Below are positions 8,769 through 19,276 of a DNA stretch of 64,000 nucleotides, in pieces; position 1 is the first letter of the stretch, and each line of letters opens with the position of its first letter. The stretch spans positions 1 through 64,000 of the forward strand of contig JBMNGW010000008.1 of the NCBI GenBank assembly GCA_050950025.1. Direction: 5' to 3'. The position numbers were made by a program, and so were the translations under genes. The notes under the pieces were generated by a model that was given only the letters and a program-made list of their open reading frames with translations, had not been told where the DNA came from and searched no databases. This DNA comes from JBMNGW01 sp050950025 (GTDB lineage: Bacteria; Spirochaetota; Spirochaetia; Sphaerochaetales; Sphaerochaetaceae).

Positions 8769-9203
8769 ATGAATATTGGGATGATTGGCATGGCTGCTGC
8801 ACTGGGGCTTTCTGCCTTAGGATCGGGCTTGGGTACCGGAGCCGCCTCTTTGGCTGCTGTGGGAGGGTGGAAAAAATGTTACGCAAATGGTAGGCCGGCA
8901 CCGTTTATTATGGTTGCTTTTTCGGGAGCTCCCCTGACGCAGACCATTTACGGCTTTTTGCTGATGAACTTCATCAGTGCTGCTGCCTTAGCGGGTAAAG
9001 ATCCTCTTATGCTGTTGGGTGCGGGAGTGTTTGGCGGATTGGCTATCGGCTTATCGGCTTGGATGCAAGGCAAGGCGGCTGCGGCTGCTTCAGATGCTTT
9101 AGCAGAGACGGGTAAAGGGACAGCCAACTATTTTATTGTCATCGGCATCATTGAAACAGTTGCTCTGTTTACATTGGTCTTTTTGCTGTTACTGTTGCAA
9201 TAA
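8769..9203 (+). CDS. atpK: V-type ATP synthase subunit K (proteolipid ring)
   Basis: 144-aa proteolipid with four membrane helices (two fused hairpins), forming the rotating ring. The ion-carrying glutamate is E129 in GIIETVALF. Residues T57-Q58 in PLTQTIYGF and Q100 in WMQGKAAAA align by motif and spacing with the Na+ ligands T64, Q65, Q110 and E139 of Enterococcus hirae NtpK (recalled, not aligned by software), pointing to Na+ rather than H+ coupling. Start ATG has GAAGGAG 7 bases upstream. Last gene of the operon; a terminator hairpin follows 19 bases on. Confidence 0.95.
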   Translation: MNIGMIGMAAALGLSALGSGLGTGAASLAAVGGWKKCYANGRPAPFIMVAFSGAPLTQTIYGFLLMNFISAAALAGKDPLMLLGAGVFGGLAIGLSAWMQGKAAAAASDALAETGKGTANYFIVIGIIETVALFTLVFLLLLLQ

Positions 9204-9222
9204 AGGGGTTTTTAGCTACTAT

Positions 9223-9262
9223 GAGGGCCTCCTGTACAGGGGGCTCTTCTCTTTTCCTTTCT
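9223..9262 (+). terminator. Terminator of V-ATPase operon
   Basis: Stem CCTCCTG (9228-9234) with CAGGGGG (9237-9243), extended by GAG/CTC across a two-base bulge and followed by a T-rich tail TTCTCTTTTCCTTTCTT. It sits 19 bases after the atpK stop. The 2-base loop between the inner pairs means the top of the stem must open in RNA. T-run is interrupted, so strength is uncertain. Confidence 0.6.
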
Positions 9263-9300
9263 TGCAGAATCGGGTACACTGCTTTGACGATTGAAGGGCT

Positions 9301-10359
9301 ATGATGATAAAAAGAAGAGAGACAAAAGAAGTATGCGTTGGCTCCGTTTATTTGGGCAGTTCCCACCCCCTTGCCGTCCAAACCATGTACTCCGAAAGGT
9401 TGGACAATTCCCCCGAAAAGCTGCTTAGCACCCTTCGCTCCTATGCAACTATGGGGTGCTCGCTTATTCGCTTCAGTTATTCCGACTCCCAACAGAAGGA
9501 GCAATTCAAATTTTTGTGCCAACACTCACCAATGCCGATGGTAGCCGATATCCATTTTGATTGGAAACTGGCAATTGAAGCTTTGGAGTTGGGGTTCCAT
9601 AAAATCAGAATCAATCCGGGAAACATTGGCTCCAAACAGCGGGTGCAAGAGATTGTTAACTGTGCTTCTGATCATGGAGCTGCTATTCGTATCGGCTTAA
9701 ATGGCGGCTCTTTACCTCGAAAAAGACGCTCAGATGACAATGCGCAAGCGATGGTTGAAACAGCTTTAGAGTATGTGAACTGGTTTGAAAGCTGGGGGTT
9801 TTACCAAACAGTAATTTCCGTTAAGGATACTGATGTTGAAACTACGTACCGCGCCTATAAAAACTTGGCAGACTTGTGCGATTACCCCTTGCATTTGGGA
9901 GTTACTGAAGCAGGGGGGCTTGTCAGTGCGGTAACCCGCAGTACCTGGGTCCTTGGCAGGCTTTTAGAACAAGGTATTGGCGATACCCTGAGAATCTCTA
10001 TTACTGATGATGTGATGTACGAAATAGCGGCGGCCAAAGAGATTATGCGAACCGTGGGGTTAGAGACCTCCGGTATCAGGATTGTTTCTTGCCCCCGTTG
10101 TGGACGCAGTTCATTCGATTCTCAAGGGTTTTTGAAAAAAATAGAGCCAAGGTTGTTGGAAATCCAAACTCCGTTGACTGTGGCTATTATGGGATGCCAA
10201 GTTAACGGCCCGGGAGAGGCAGCAATGGCCGACATAGCCCTTACTGGAATGGCAGGGCGCATCTATTTGTATGAAAAAGGAAAATTAGTTAAAGAAATAG
10301 CCGAAGCGGAGGCTGAAGAGGTGCTGTTTGAACGAATTAGGGAGCTCTCAGATGCATAG
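9301..10359 (+). CDS. ispG: 4-hydroxy-3-methylbut-2-en-1-yl diphosphate synthase
   Basis: Iron-sulfur enzyme (352 aa) of the MEP isoprenoid pathway, converting methylerythritol cyclodiphosphate to HMBPP with reduced ferredoxin or flavodoxin. The TIM-barrel half opens with VGSVYLGSSHPLAVQTMYS; MVADIHFD and KIRINPGNIGS follow. The three 4Fe-4S cysteines are seen in SCPRCGRSSF and MGCQVNGPGEA. It is the short bacterial form without the plant insert. Start is one of two adjacent ATGs (9301 or 9304) behind GAAGGG. The stop overlaps the uvrA start by 8 bases. Confidence 0.96.
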   Translation: MMIKRRETKEVCVGSVYLGSSHPLAVQTMYSERLDNSPEKLLSTLRSYATMGCSLIRFSYSDSQQKEQFKFLCQHSPMPMVADIHFDWKLAIEALELGFHKIRINPGNIGSKQRVQEIVNCASDHGAAIRIGLNGGSLPRKRRSDDNAQAMVETALEYVNWFESWGFYQTVISVKDTDVETTYRAYKNLADLCDYPLHLGVTEAGGLVSAVTRSTWVLGRLLEQGIGDTLRISITDDVMYEIAAAKEIMRTVGLETSGIRIVSCPRCGRSSFDSQGFLKKIEPRLLEIQTPLTVAIMGCQVNGPGEAAMADIALTGMAGRIYLYEKGKLVKEIAEAEAEEVLFERIRELSDA

Positions 10360-13186
10360 CAAGCTGATTATCCGGGGAGCTCGGGTTAACAACTTAAAGA
10401 ACATCGATCTAGATTTAGAAAAAAACCAGTTGATTGTTATCAGCGGATTATCAGGTTCCGGCAAATCCTCTTTGGCTTTTGACACAATCTTTGCCGAAGG
10501 TCAAAGGCGCTATGTTGAATCGCTTTCAGCCTATGCCCGGATGTTTTTGGGACGGATGGAAAAACCCGATGTCGATTATATGGAAGGGCTTTCTCCCGCC
10601 ATTGCCATTGAGCAAAAAACGACCCATAACAACCCCCGCTCCATTGTGGGGACTATTACAGAAATCTATGACTATTACCGCCTTTTGTGGGCACGTATCG
10701 GTATTCCCCATTGTCCTCAATGTGGCAGAGAGATTGCCGAGCAATCAATCGACCAAATTTTACAGACACTGTATCGATTGCCAGCCGAAAGTCGTTTGAT
10801 GGTCTTATCTCCGGTGGTGATGGGACGCAAAGGGGAACATAAAAAAGTTTTCGAAGATGCCAAACGCAGCGGCTTTGTCCGAGTAATGGTGAACGGAACA
10901 CTGTATGAGCTTACAAACGTTCCTGCTTTAGATAAACAAATTAAACACACAATTGAAATTGTCGTTGATCGGCTTTTGTTAAGTAGTGACAGTCGCAGTC
11001 GCTTAGCTTCTTCGTTGGAGGCTGCCATTGAATTAAGCGGTGGGTTGGTAAAAGTCATCTGGTTTGACCAAGAGGAAAAACAACACAGTGAAATGTTTAG
11101 CGAACATAATAGCTGCTCACATTGTGGAATCAGTATTCCTGAATTGGAACCGCGACTGTTTAGTTTTAATAACCCCTTTGGAGCCTGTCCCGAGTGTCAC
11201 GGGTTAGGATATATGAGTCAATTTGACCCTGATAAAATTATACCCGACCGCTCTCGTTCCTTTAATCAGGGAGCTATTGCTTGCCAAAACCCCGAAGCTT
11301 TATGGTCGCGGGCCCCTTTTGAAGCCTTAGCTATTCGCCATGGTTTTACGTTGGATACTCCGTTTGACCAGCTAAGTGATGATATTATCAAAATCATCCT
11401 CTACGGCAGTGATGAGCGGATTCCGATTCGCTACAAAAGCGAAAAAAGTAAAGGCTATTATACGCTGGAAAAACCGTATGCCGGTGTCATAACCGATTTG
11501 CAACGGCGCTATTTTGAAACCAATTCGCAGCAAATTCGTCAGTGGATGGAGAGTTTTCAAACCAGTCATACCTGTCAATTGTGCAATGGATTGCGCCTGC
11601 GTAAAGAGGCATTGGCTGTAACAGTAGGCAAAAAACACATCATTGAAGTTACCTCCCTTTCCATCAAAGGATCCCAGCAGTTTTTTGCAAAATTGAAGCT
11701 TAGCGAAACAGAACAAGAAATTTCTCGCCAGATTATGAAAGAGATTCACTCTCGACTCTCCTTTTTAGTCAATGTCGGTCTCGATTATTTAACCCTCGAT
11801 CGAAATGCCGGCACCTTAAGCGGCGGGGAGGCTCAAAGAATTAGATTGGCAACGCAAATCGGCTCGGCTCTTAGCGGAGTTATTTATGTTTTGGATGAGC
11901 CGTCCATCGGCTTGCATCAAAAAGACAACCATAAACTGATTGAGACTCTAAAAGCCTTACGGGATATCGGCAATACCCTTATTGTGGTTGAACATGATGA
12001 AGCAACTATCAGAGAGGCCGATTATGTGGTCGATTTAGGGCCGGGAGCAGGGCGCCATGGTGGCTATATTACTGCCCAAGGGACCCCTTCTGAAATTGAG
12101 GGCAATGAAAAAAGTCTTACCGGTCAGTATTTGGCCAAAAAAATTACTATTGCGGTGCCTAAGCAGCGCAGAAGCGGCAACGGCCAAGCTCTCCTACTCA
12201 AAGGGGCTTCCAAAAACAATTTAAAAAAAATTGATGTTGAGCTGCCGTTAGGCAAAATGGTTGTCATCACCGGAGTTTCAGGATCGGGTAAATCAACCCT
12301 TTTAAATGAGATTGTCATTCCCGCCTTAAAAAGGATTTTGAATAAACAGTCCCAGCAATTTGACGGATATGAGCAAATAGTGGGCACCGAAGCTATCGAT
12401 AAAGTAATCAGTATCGACCAAAGCCCCATTGGCAGAACTCCTCGGTCCAACCCGGGCACCTACGTGGGAGCTTTTACCCCAATTCGTGAACTGTTTGCAG
12501 CTTTACCCGAATCAAAAGCTCGCGGTTATAAACCGGGTCGTTTCTCCTTTAATGTCGCCGGGGGAAGGTGCGAACATTGTCAAGGCGATGGCACCTTAAA
12601 AATTGAGATGCATTTTTTACCCGATGTCTATGTCACCTGTGATGTGTGTCGTGGAAAGCGCTTTAATCGAGAAACCCTTTCCATCCACTACAAAGGCAAA
12701 AACATCTTTGATGTGCTGAATATGACCATTACGGAAGCCAATGAATTTTTTGCCTCAATTCCCCGTATCAGGCGTAAACTTGAAACTCTTGAATCGGTAG
12801 GCTTAGGCTATATTAAACTAGGTCAATCGGCATTAACGCTTAGCGGAGGGGAGGCTCAACGGGTAAAGTTAAGCTTGGAGCTTTCTAAAACAAGTACCGG
12901 TAAAACACTGTATGTGTTAGATGAACCAACTACCGGCCTCCATTTTGCCGATGTGAAAAAGTTGATGGAAGTCCTTAATCGTCTTGTTGACCAAGGCAAT
13001 ACGGTGGTGCTGATTGAGCACAACCTCGATATTATCAAATCGGCCGATCATATCATCGATTTGGGCCCTGAGGGGGGAGATGGAGGAGGCAGGGTAGTTG
13101 CAACGGGAACTCCTGAGGAAGTAGCCCTTTGCAAAGCATCCTACACTGGATACTATCTTGCCAAGTCACTTCATGAACAGAGTTAA
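10352..13186 (+). CDS. uvrA: Excinuclease ABC subunit A
   Basis: DNA-damage sensor ATPase (944 aa) of nucleotide excision repair; the dimer loads UvrB on lesions. It has two ABC modules: Walker A GLSGSGKSSLAFDT near residue 33 and GVSGSGKSTLLNEIV near residue 640; signatures LSGGEAQRIRLATQ and LSGGEAQRVKLSLEL; Walker B VLDEPSIGLH and VLDEPTTGLH. Zinc cysteines are in CPQCGRE, CSHCG, CPECHGLGY, CEHCQGDGT and CDVCRGKRF. Start at ATG 10352 is preferred over a TTG frame from 10328 because AGGGAG sits 7 bases before it. It overlaps ispG by 8 bases and the lptD start by 14. Intact. Confidence 0.97.
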   Translation: MHSKLIIRGARVNNLKNIDLDLEKNQLIVISGLSGSGKSSLAFDTIFAEGQRRYVESLSAYARMFLGRMEKPDVDYMEGLSPAIAIEQKTTHNNPRSIVGTITEIYDYYRLLWARIGIPHCPQCGREIAEQSIDQILQTLYRLPAESRLMVLSPVVMGRKGEHKKVFEDAKRSGFVRVMVNGTLYELTNVPALDKQIKHTIEIVVDRLLLSSDSRSRLASSLEAAIELSGGLVKVIWFDQEEKQHSEMFSEHNSCSHCGISIPELEPRLFSFNNPFGACPECHGLGYMSQFDPDKIIPDRSRSFNQGAIACQNPEALWSRAPFEALAIRHGFTLDTPFDQLSDDIIKIILYGSDERIPIRYKSEKSKGYYTLEKPYAGVITDLQRRYFETNSQQIRQWMESFQTSHTCQLCNGLRLRKEALAVTVGKKHIIEVTSLSIKGSQQFFAKLKLSETEQEISRQIMKEIHSRLSFLVNVGLDYLTLDRNAGTLSGGEAQRIRLATQIGSALSGVIYVLDEPSIGLHQKDNHKLIETLKALRDIGNTLIVVEHDEATIREADYVVDLGPGAGRHGGYITAQGTPSEIEGNEKSLTGQYLAKKITIAVPKQRRSGNGQALLLKGASKNNLKKIDVELPLGKMVVITGVSGSGKSTLLNEIVIPALKRILNKQSQQFDGYEQIVGTEAIDKVISIDQSPIGRTPRSNPGTYVGAFTPIRELFAALPESKARGYKPGRFSFNVAGGRCEHCQGDGTLKIEMHFLPDVYVTCDVCRGKRFNRETLSIHYKGKNIFDVLNMTITEANEFFASIPRIRRKLETLESVGLGYIKLGQSALTLSGGEAQRVKLSLELSKTSTGKTLYVLDEPTTGLHFADVKKLMEVLNRLVDQGNTVVLIEHNLDIIKSADHIIDLGPEGGDGGGRVVATGTPEEVALCKASYTGYYLAKSLHEQS

Positions 13187-16168
13187 ACGCTTTTTACTGT
13201 TTTTCTCTTTGCTGTGCGCTTGTGGGGGGCTTTTAGGAGCCCAGCAGCTCTTTGATGACCCCAAATCTTTGTTGTTACTGGCTCTCGATATTACCTATGC
13301 CACCCACTCTGAGCGCATTCCAACGCCTAAATCATCTTCATCTTAGTACCAGCGGAGATGAGAGAGAACTTGCCATGCGCCTTTATGAGGCCTATGGTAT
13401 TACAGAAATTCCCACCCAAGCCCCCTTAAAGCAAAGTTCTTTTAGTATAGAGCACGCCAATACACTGTTAATGGCAGAAGAACAACGCTATTTATTATTA
13501 CTTGGGGATGTCCTTGTTTACTTAGATGCAGATAAAAGCCGCTATTTAGCTGCCGATTTTGTCGCCTTTGATACCAAAAACCAGCAGCTAAGCGCTTATA
13601 AGGATGTGCAGTTGGTCGATCATGGGGAGCAAAGGGAGGATGTGCTTCAAGGACAGCTGCTGAGCCTTTTTTTGGAAGACAATACCGTTGAGCTCATCGA
13701 TGCTAAAACAGAGGTTAATCTTACCACTGCCGATGATCAGCAGATAGTCATCTATAGCTCTTCTTCTGCGTTGCAGGCAACTGAAAATCCGCAGGGTAAT
13801 CAGTTACCGTGATGCTTTTTTAACTACCAATGAACAAGAGGCCTACTTTAGCCTTAAAGCCAAAGAGCTACACATGGTAGAAGGGGGAGATCTGTTTTGC
13901 TTTAGGTGCTGTCATTTCAGTGGGGAAAGTGCCTCTTTTATGGCTCCCTTTTTTCTACTATCCTGGAGCAACATTTGTGTTTAACCCCTCTTTTGGTTTT
14001 GATTCTACCAAGGGGCTCTTTTTTAGTGCCACTTTTGAGCTTTGGGGAACGTATCCGGAAATAGAAAAAGATCAAAGTCTCAGTCTTTCGGCCCTGTTGG
14101 TTGATCAAAAAGAGGGCCAGAAACAAAAACAAGGCTGGATTTACACCCAAAAAGAGGGAACAAGTGCTCTTAATACATGGGCCCAAAAAAGCGGTTCGTA
14201 TTTTAGTCTTTTGTTTGACGCCTACCAGTGGCATGGAACAGCTGTAGGGTTTGAGACCCATAATGTGTTTTTCGCTAAAAAATTACGTCTTGATGGGTTT
14301 GGGACGTTGGCATTCTTAGGAAAAGATGCCGAAGATCTTAGTAGTGTTTATCAATTGAAGCCCATAAGGTGGGCATTAGAAGCTAAAGCGGAGTATAGCG
14401 GTCCATATCTACAATTGTCGGCTCAATTGCCGCTGTACAGCGATCCTAAAGTAATGCGGGATTACCGCAATCGTCTGACCTATTTTTCTTTAAGTTCGTT
14501 AAGCCGTGATTTTTCTATTCCCATTCAGTATGCCAACGACATTGTTTCTTATCAGTGGAATCTTTTAGCAAGTGCCACTTTTCCCACAGCCCGACTTAAA
14601 CCCTATATTACCACCTTATCCCTGCAGAAGCTGGGGATGAATGTTGAATGGCAAGCTTTAAAAAAAGCTGAGGGCTCAGGATTCCACGCTGCTAACATTA
14701 CGTTTGCCGATGCCGCTTTTACGATGGGGGGGGACTTTATTAGATTTACGGGGCCCGCAAAAAATTGAGAATCAGAAACCTCAGCCAGTTGTTGATGCAC
14801 CTCTGTTGTCCCCAATGGGGGATTAGAGATTCTTGGGCTCCTGTTGTCCCTTCGCCGCCTCGAATGGCGAGTATTACCCAAAGTTCGCTGAATGTAACGT
14901 ATCAGTTGCGCCATGCTTCAATGCACAGTAGTGCAGTAGAAAATAGGGTAAAATCTGAATACCAACGCAGCGCTCTTAGTTTCACTACTGTGGCCAAAGT
15001 GGCACCATCTCTGCTGTCAGTGAGCCAACGGTTTGAACCGTTATATGTAGCTACAACAAACAAAGAAAAACATACCAGCCAGTTAACTCTTTTGTCAGTT
15101 ACCGATGTATCTCTTCCCAAAGTGGGAATTAATTATGGCTTAAGCACTCGGTTGTACCAACAAAGCCAAAGCGACTCCCACGGCACTTGGCTAACGTTCA
15201 ACAAAGAGGCCATCAGTCGCCACCAAGGCTCTTGGACCGGTCGTTACCAATTGGGCAAGGGGGTTCTTAGTCCCTCTGTTTCTCTCATTTTACCCCCTTT
15301 GAATATGAAAGTGACCCCTTCTTTGGTGTATGAAGTAGCGCCACTGGGCATCAGAGCTTCGCATCAATTAACCCAACAAGATGATGAGACTTTCATCAGC
15401 GGCGATACGAGTTTGGGATTCAGCTGGACTCCTTCCATTACATTCAAAGGGGAAATAAATGCCCTGTATCGTTGGTCGCTTAGGCAAAAAGAAACAGCGT
15501 GGTATGCCCCCTTTGTCTGGGAAAACTCCTTAAGCGTTCAATTGTGGGATTCTAAGCTTAAGCTTTTTGAGATGGGGCGCTGGGATGCCCAAACTCAGCG
15601 GTTTGAGAAACTCGTGCTCAGTGGCTCGTTACCGTATGCTTCGCTAAGCATGCAAGGCAGCGGAAAGCTTGATGAGCTTAGTTGGGATCTTCTTGATGCC
15701 AATGTGCATATTGATTCAGCCCAGATGCACTGGTGGAAAAATAGGATATCTGTTCGAACCGGTTTATCAATGGGCTATCGTCATGTTTTTTTAGATGCCA
15801 GCTCTTCGCAGTTTTCCCTGAAATTCAACTTTTCTTTTGACATTGCCGAATTTTTAACTCTTGATGTGGCTCTTAGCAGTGTCAACCGAGGATTCCATCG
15901 CTATGAGAGCTTTGGCGATGTTTGGCAAGATTTGTGGCGTTCGTTTGACTTTTTTGGTAGCGGCAGATACCAAAGCCAATTCACTATGGAGGCAGTAGAG
16001 GTATCACTGGTGCATCGGATGAGCGACTGGGACCTCCATTGTAAATATGCGGCAAGCGTAGTATTATCGGACTTGGAATGGCGCTGGAGTCCAACTTTCA
16101 CCATTTACTTGCAATGGAAAGTCATTCCCGAGATTAACGTTGACAGAGAGTTCAACCTTGGACGCTGA
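13173..16168 (+). pseudogene. lptD: LptD-like outer-membrane LPS-assembly protein, frameshifted
   Basis: Outer-membrane assembly protein of the LptD/OstA family, which inserts glycolipid into the outer leaflet. The reading passes through several frames: signal peptide (NRVKRFLLFFSLLCACGG, cleavage near GAQQ), an N-terminal OstA-like domain (about 13.33-13.9 kb), the family stretch VPLLWLPFFYYPGATF at about 13.92 kb, then a long beta-barrel to 16168. Shifts fall near 13320, 13785, 13896, 14750 and 14830. At 13896 one T too many explains the break; near 13785 two missing A would restore the frame. Restored length is close to 1000 aa, similar to the spirochaetal LptD homologue beside uvrA in Treponema. 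Either an error-ridden assembly or a decayed gene. Whether the organism makes LPS is unknown. Confidence 0.72.
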
Positions 16169-16189
16169 CAACAAAGCACTAGGAGAAGG

Positions 16190-17145
16190 ATGAGCAGCAC
16201 TGTAGTATTTGATCAATCGTCGCAGATGCAAAGAGTGTGCGGAGCCAATGACAGAAATGTTCCGTATGTAGAGTTGCTTCTCAATGGCCAACTGTTCGTT
16301 CATGGAAATACCATTACCTACCACGATCATCAACAGAACGAAGCATCAAACGACGAGCTTTTTCGTAACTTAATGATGCGCTTGAAATTATTGGCTCAAA
16401 GCCAAGACGATATCACAGAACCCGAAATATTCATGGAGTACCAGGCGTTAGTAAACTCATCGGAAAAGGTGCCTCCGGTTGCCTTTGAGCCCATTTCTGT
16501 GGGGGGAAAAATGATTCACCCCAAAAGCTTGGCTCAACGGCAATTCATCGATTTGATGCGAACTAGCCAATTGGTGTTCAGCATTGGCCCGGCAGGGACA
16601 GGCAAAACATTTTGGCCGTGGCGTATGCGCTCTCTTTAGTGCTAGGAGGAAAAAAACAGAAGCTGGTGCTTACCCGCCCCGTGGTTGAAGCAGGGGAGAG
16701 TTTGGGGTTCCTCCCCGGAGATTTGGCGCAGAAAATTAATCCCTACTTGCGCCCCTTATATGATGCGATGGAGTATATGATTCCCCCGGCTATTATTAAG
16801 CGGCTTGAAGATAACGGGGCCATTGAAATAGCTCCACTAGCCTATATGAGAGGACGTTCTTTAAACAATGCCTGTGTTATTTTAGATGAGGCTCAAAATA
16901 CGACAGTAGAGCAGATGAAGATGTTTCTTACTCGGATGAGTGAAAATTCGAGTTTCATCATTACCGGAGATGTGACCCAAATTGATTTGCCCCGCCAAAG
17001 AGCAAGTGGACTGATTCACGCCAGTTCCATCTTAAGCGAAGTGCAAGGGATTGGCTTTGTCCGTTTCTCCAGTGCCGATGTTGTTCGCAGCAGAATGGTG
17101 CAAAGGATTATTGATGCATATGAAAAAGATGCACAAACGCGATAA
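16190..17145 (+). pseudogene. phoH: PhoH-like ATPase, one frameshift
   Basis: Cytosolic PhoH/YbeZ-type P-loop ATPase linked to RNA processing and YbeY. The N-terminal part (16190 on) leads into IGPAGTGKTF; at the T-run 16610-16613 the frame shifts. One more T would restore GKTFLAVAYALSL, after which the rest is open: VLTRPVVEAGESLGFLPGDL, VILDEAQNTTVEQMK (Walker B) and FIITGDVTQIDLP. Restored length is about 318 aa, normal for the family. GGAG 6 bases before the ATG. Its end overlaps the 7TM-HD gene by 32 bases, and ybeY follows. Likely functional in the cell if the indel is a sequencing error. Confidence 0.9.
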
Positions 17146-19276
17146 TCCTCGCCTGCAGCGCTCATTGTGGCAACCAATTAGTATTGCTCTTTTATGTTTG
17201 GTCGCCATGATATTGGCTCTTTTAGTCCCCCTCTTTTTCTCCAAACAAAGCACGTTGTTAACTGATGATGTTAAATCGCGTTATATTATCGGCTCATTAG
17301 CCGAAAGTGACGTGCAAGCTTCCGAAACCTTTTTTTATATCGACTCAGAGCAAACAGAGGCGCAACACAAAGCAGCCTCAGCCTCAGTGTTACCCCGTTT
17401 TCGCCTCTCCTTAGTTGAATCGACTCGGATTCTAAACACCTTAGAAGATACTTTTAGTCGTTTGCAAGAACAACATACCGCTTTTGCTTCTTTAAATACT
17501 GAGCAGCAACTTACGCTACGAACTCTTGTTTTTGATGTGGTCCAGAACTATGTGCGCAGTGGTATTTTTGTTGGGCAGCATCTTGAGCACATTCGCCAAG
17601 AAGGCTATGAGCAGCTGCTGCTCATCGATATGGGGCAAAAGCAACAGACGCTAAGTACCTCCGCTCTTTATACCACGCAGAATGTGGGGGAACATGCTGA
17701 GAAAAGTCTTTCTGAAGCAGCTCGCATGCTCCATATACCCCTGCCTAAAGAGCTGGTGTCGGTTGTCAAAGATTCGTTGGAAGCCAATGCTTTTTTTGAT
17801 GCGGTACTTACGGCTGCCGATCGCTCAATAGCCTTGCAACAATTAGAGCCGGTGATGGTGAAAGTGGAAAAAGGCTCCTATATTCTGAAAAAAGACCATG
17901 TAATTACCGCTACTGATGTCAGTTCATTGGCAGCTATGCGCTTGGTGTCGGCCAGTTTCAGTCTTTCTCAACTCTTAGGCAGAGCGCTGTTCATTGTGGT
18001 CATTACTGCCAGTGTGCTGTATGTGTTTCACTCCATCTTTTCCCATAGCCAACGAAAAAACCAATTTATTATAGTGCTTTTGGGTGCGGTTGTGCTGACT
18101 CAGTTGCTCCTTTGGTATGTGTTAAATCAGGCAATGGGCAAAGGCTTTAAAAGCCTCGATCCTTTTTTGCCAGTTTTTGTGGTTCCCTTGCTGATAACCT
18201 TGCTAACTAACCGCAGTTGGGCCGGTATGGCTGCCGCTGTGTTACTTGGCTCGTACGCCATGTTACTGCCCGGGTCTACTGAAACGACATTTTTCTTTAT
18301 CATTGGAGTCTCTTTTGCCGGCATCTATTCCATCCGTTTTGTTTCTCGGCGCATTGATATGGTGTTTCAATGGATTTTTGGGATTGCCAGCTCTATTTTG
18401 TTAGTCTTCTTAAATTCTCTGTATCATGGCTACTCTCTTTCCACTACGCTCTTTTTAATTGTTGTGATTGCAGCCAATATGAGTATTACCTATGTGCTGG
18501 TTAACCTAGTCCTCCCGCTTGTTGAATATGTGGGAAATATTCCAACCCAATTTCGCCTTCGAGAGTTGGCTTATAGCGGCTCACCGTTACTAACTCGTTT
18601 ATCGAGTACTGCCATAGGGACGTATAATCACTCGATTATGGTCGCTGAAATCGCCCATGAAGCAGCTAAAGCCGTTGGAGCCGATCCGCTTTTGGCCCGG
18701 GTGGGAGGGTTATACCATGACATTGGCAAAATGGAGCATCCCGAATATTTTATTGAGAATCAAAGCGGTGAAAATAAGCATGATGAGTTAAAAGCCTCTC
18801 TTTCAGTGGCTATTATTAAAAGCCATGTGAAAATCGGTGTGGAGAAGGCCCGGGAGGCTCGGTTACCACAAGAAGTGCAAGATATTATTTCTCAGCACCA
18901 CGGTAATGATATTATTGCGGTTTTCCTCAAAGAGGCCCAATTGGCAGCAGAAGCTGCCGGCTCGGGCTCAGAAGTGAAAAAGCACGATTATGCTTATGAC
19001 AATCCAATTCCCCAAACTCCTGAGGCGGCTATTGTGATGCTTGCCGATGCCAGTGAGGCGGCCAGTCGCACTATCCGTAAGCCCTCGGCCCAAAAATATG
19101 AGAAGTTGATCAATCAAATACTGATGGGTAAAATTGAGCGCAAGCAATTGGTTGCCTCGCGCTTATCTTTGACCGATTTGGATATGATTACCAAAGTATT
19201 TGTGCAGACATTTATGGGCAAACACCACGGGCGCCTTGATTATCCTAACCAAGAAAAAGAGGACAGCGATGGTTGA
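17114..19276 (+). CDS. pgpH: 7TM-HD membrane phosphodiesterase (PgpH-like, c-di-AMP)
   Basis: 720-aa membrane protein with N-terminal helix (about 15-38), an extracytoplasmic 7TMR-HDED domain (about 45-280), about seven membrane helices (285-500) and a cytosolic HD domain. HD metal ligands are visible in GTYNHSIMVAEIAHEA, GGLYHDIGKME, SHVKIGVEKA and SQHHGND. Characterised members (Listeria PgpH) hydrolyse cyclic di-AMP; transfer of that role is by family. Start chosen at ATG 17114 with AAGGA 6 bases upstream, inside the end of phoH; an upstream frame from 17051 is only overlap. The stop overlaps the ybeY start by 8 bases. Confidence 0.9.
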   Translation: MHMKKMHKRDNPRLQRSLWQPISIALLCLVAMILALLVPLFFSKQSTLLTDDVKSRYIIGSLAESDVQASETFFYIDSEQTEAQHKAASASVLPRFRLSLVESTRILNTLEDTFSRLQEQHTAFASLNTEQQLTLRTLVFDVVQNYVRSGIFVGQHLEHIRQEGYEQLLLIDMGQKQQTLSTSALYTTQNVGEHAEKSLSEAARMLHIPLPKELVSVVKDSLEANAFFDAVLTAADRSIALQQLEPVMVKVEKGSYILKKDHVITATDVSSLAAMRLVSASFSLSQLLGRALFIVVITASVLYVFHSIFSHSQRKNQFIIVLLGAVVLTQLLLWYVLNQAMGKGFKSLDPFLPVFVVPLLITLLTNRSWAGMAAAVLLGSYAMLLPGSTETTFFFIIGVSFAGIYSIRFVSRRIDMVFQWIFGIASSILLVFLNSLYHGYSLSTTLFLIVVIAANMSITYVLVNLVLPLVEYVGNIPTQFRLRELAYSGSPLLTRLSSTAIGTYNHSIMVAEIAHEAAKAVGADPLLARVGGLYHDIGKMEHPEYFIENQSGENKHDELKASLSVAIIKSHVKIGVEKAREARLPQEVQDIISQHHGNDIIAVFLKEAQLAAEAAGSGSEVKKHDYAYDNPIPQTPEAAIVMLADASEAASRTIRKPSAQKYEKLINQILMGKIERKQLVASRLSLTDLDMITKVFVQTFMGKHHGRLDYPNQEKEDSDG

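Noticed and set aside
10328..10352. Upstream TTG start for uvrA
   Set aside because: The AGGGAG ribosome site lies between it and the ATG at 10352, which gives the family N-terminus.
10717..11058. 113-codon minus-strand frame inside uvrA
   Set aside because: Antisense shadow of uvrA, whose protein is intact and conserved here.
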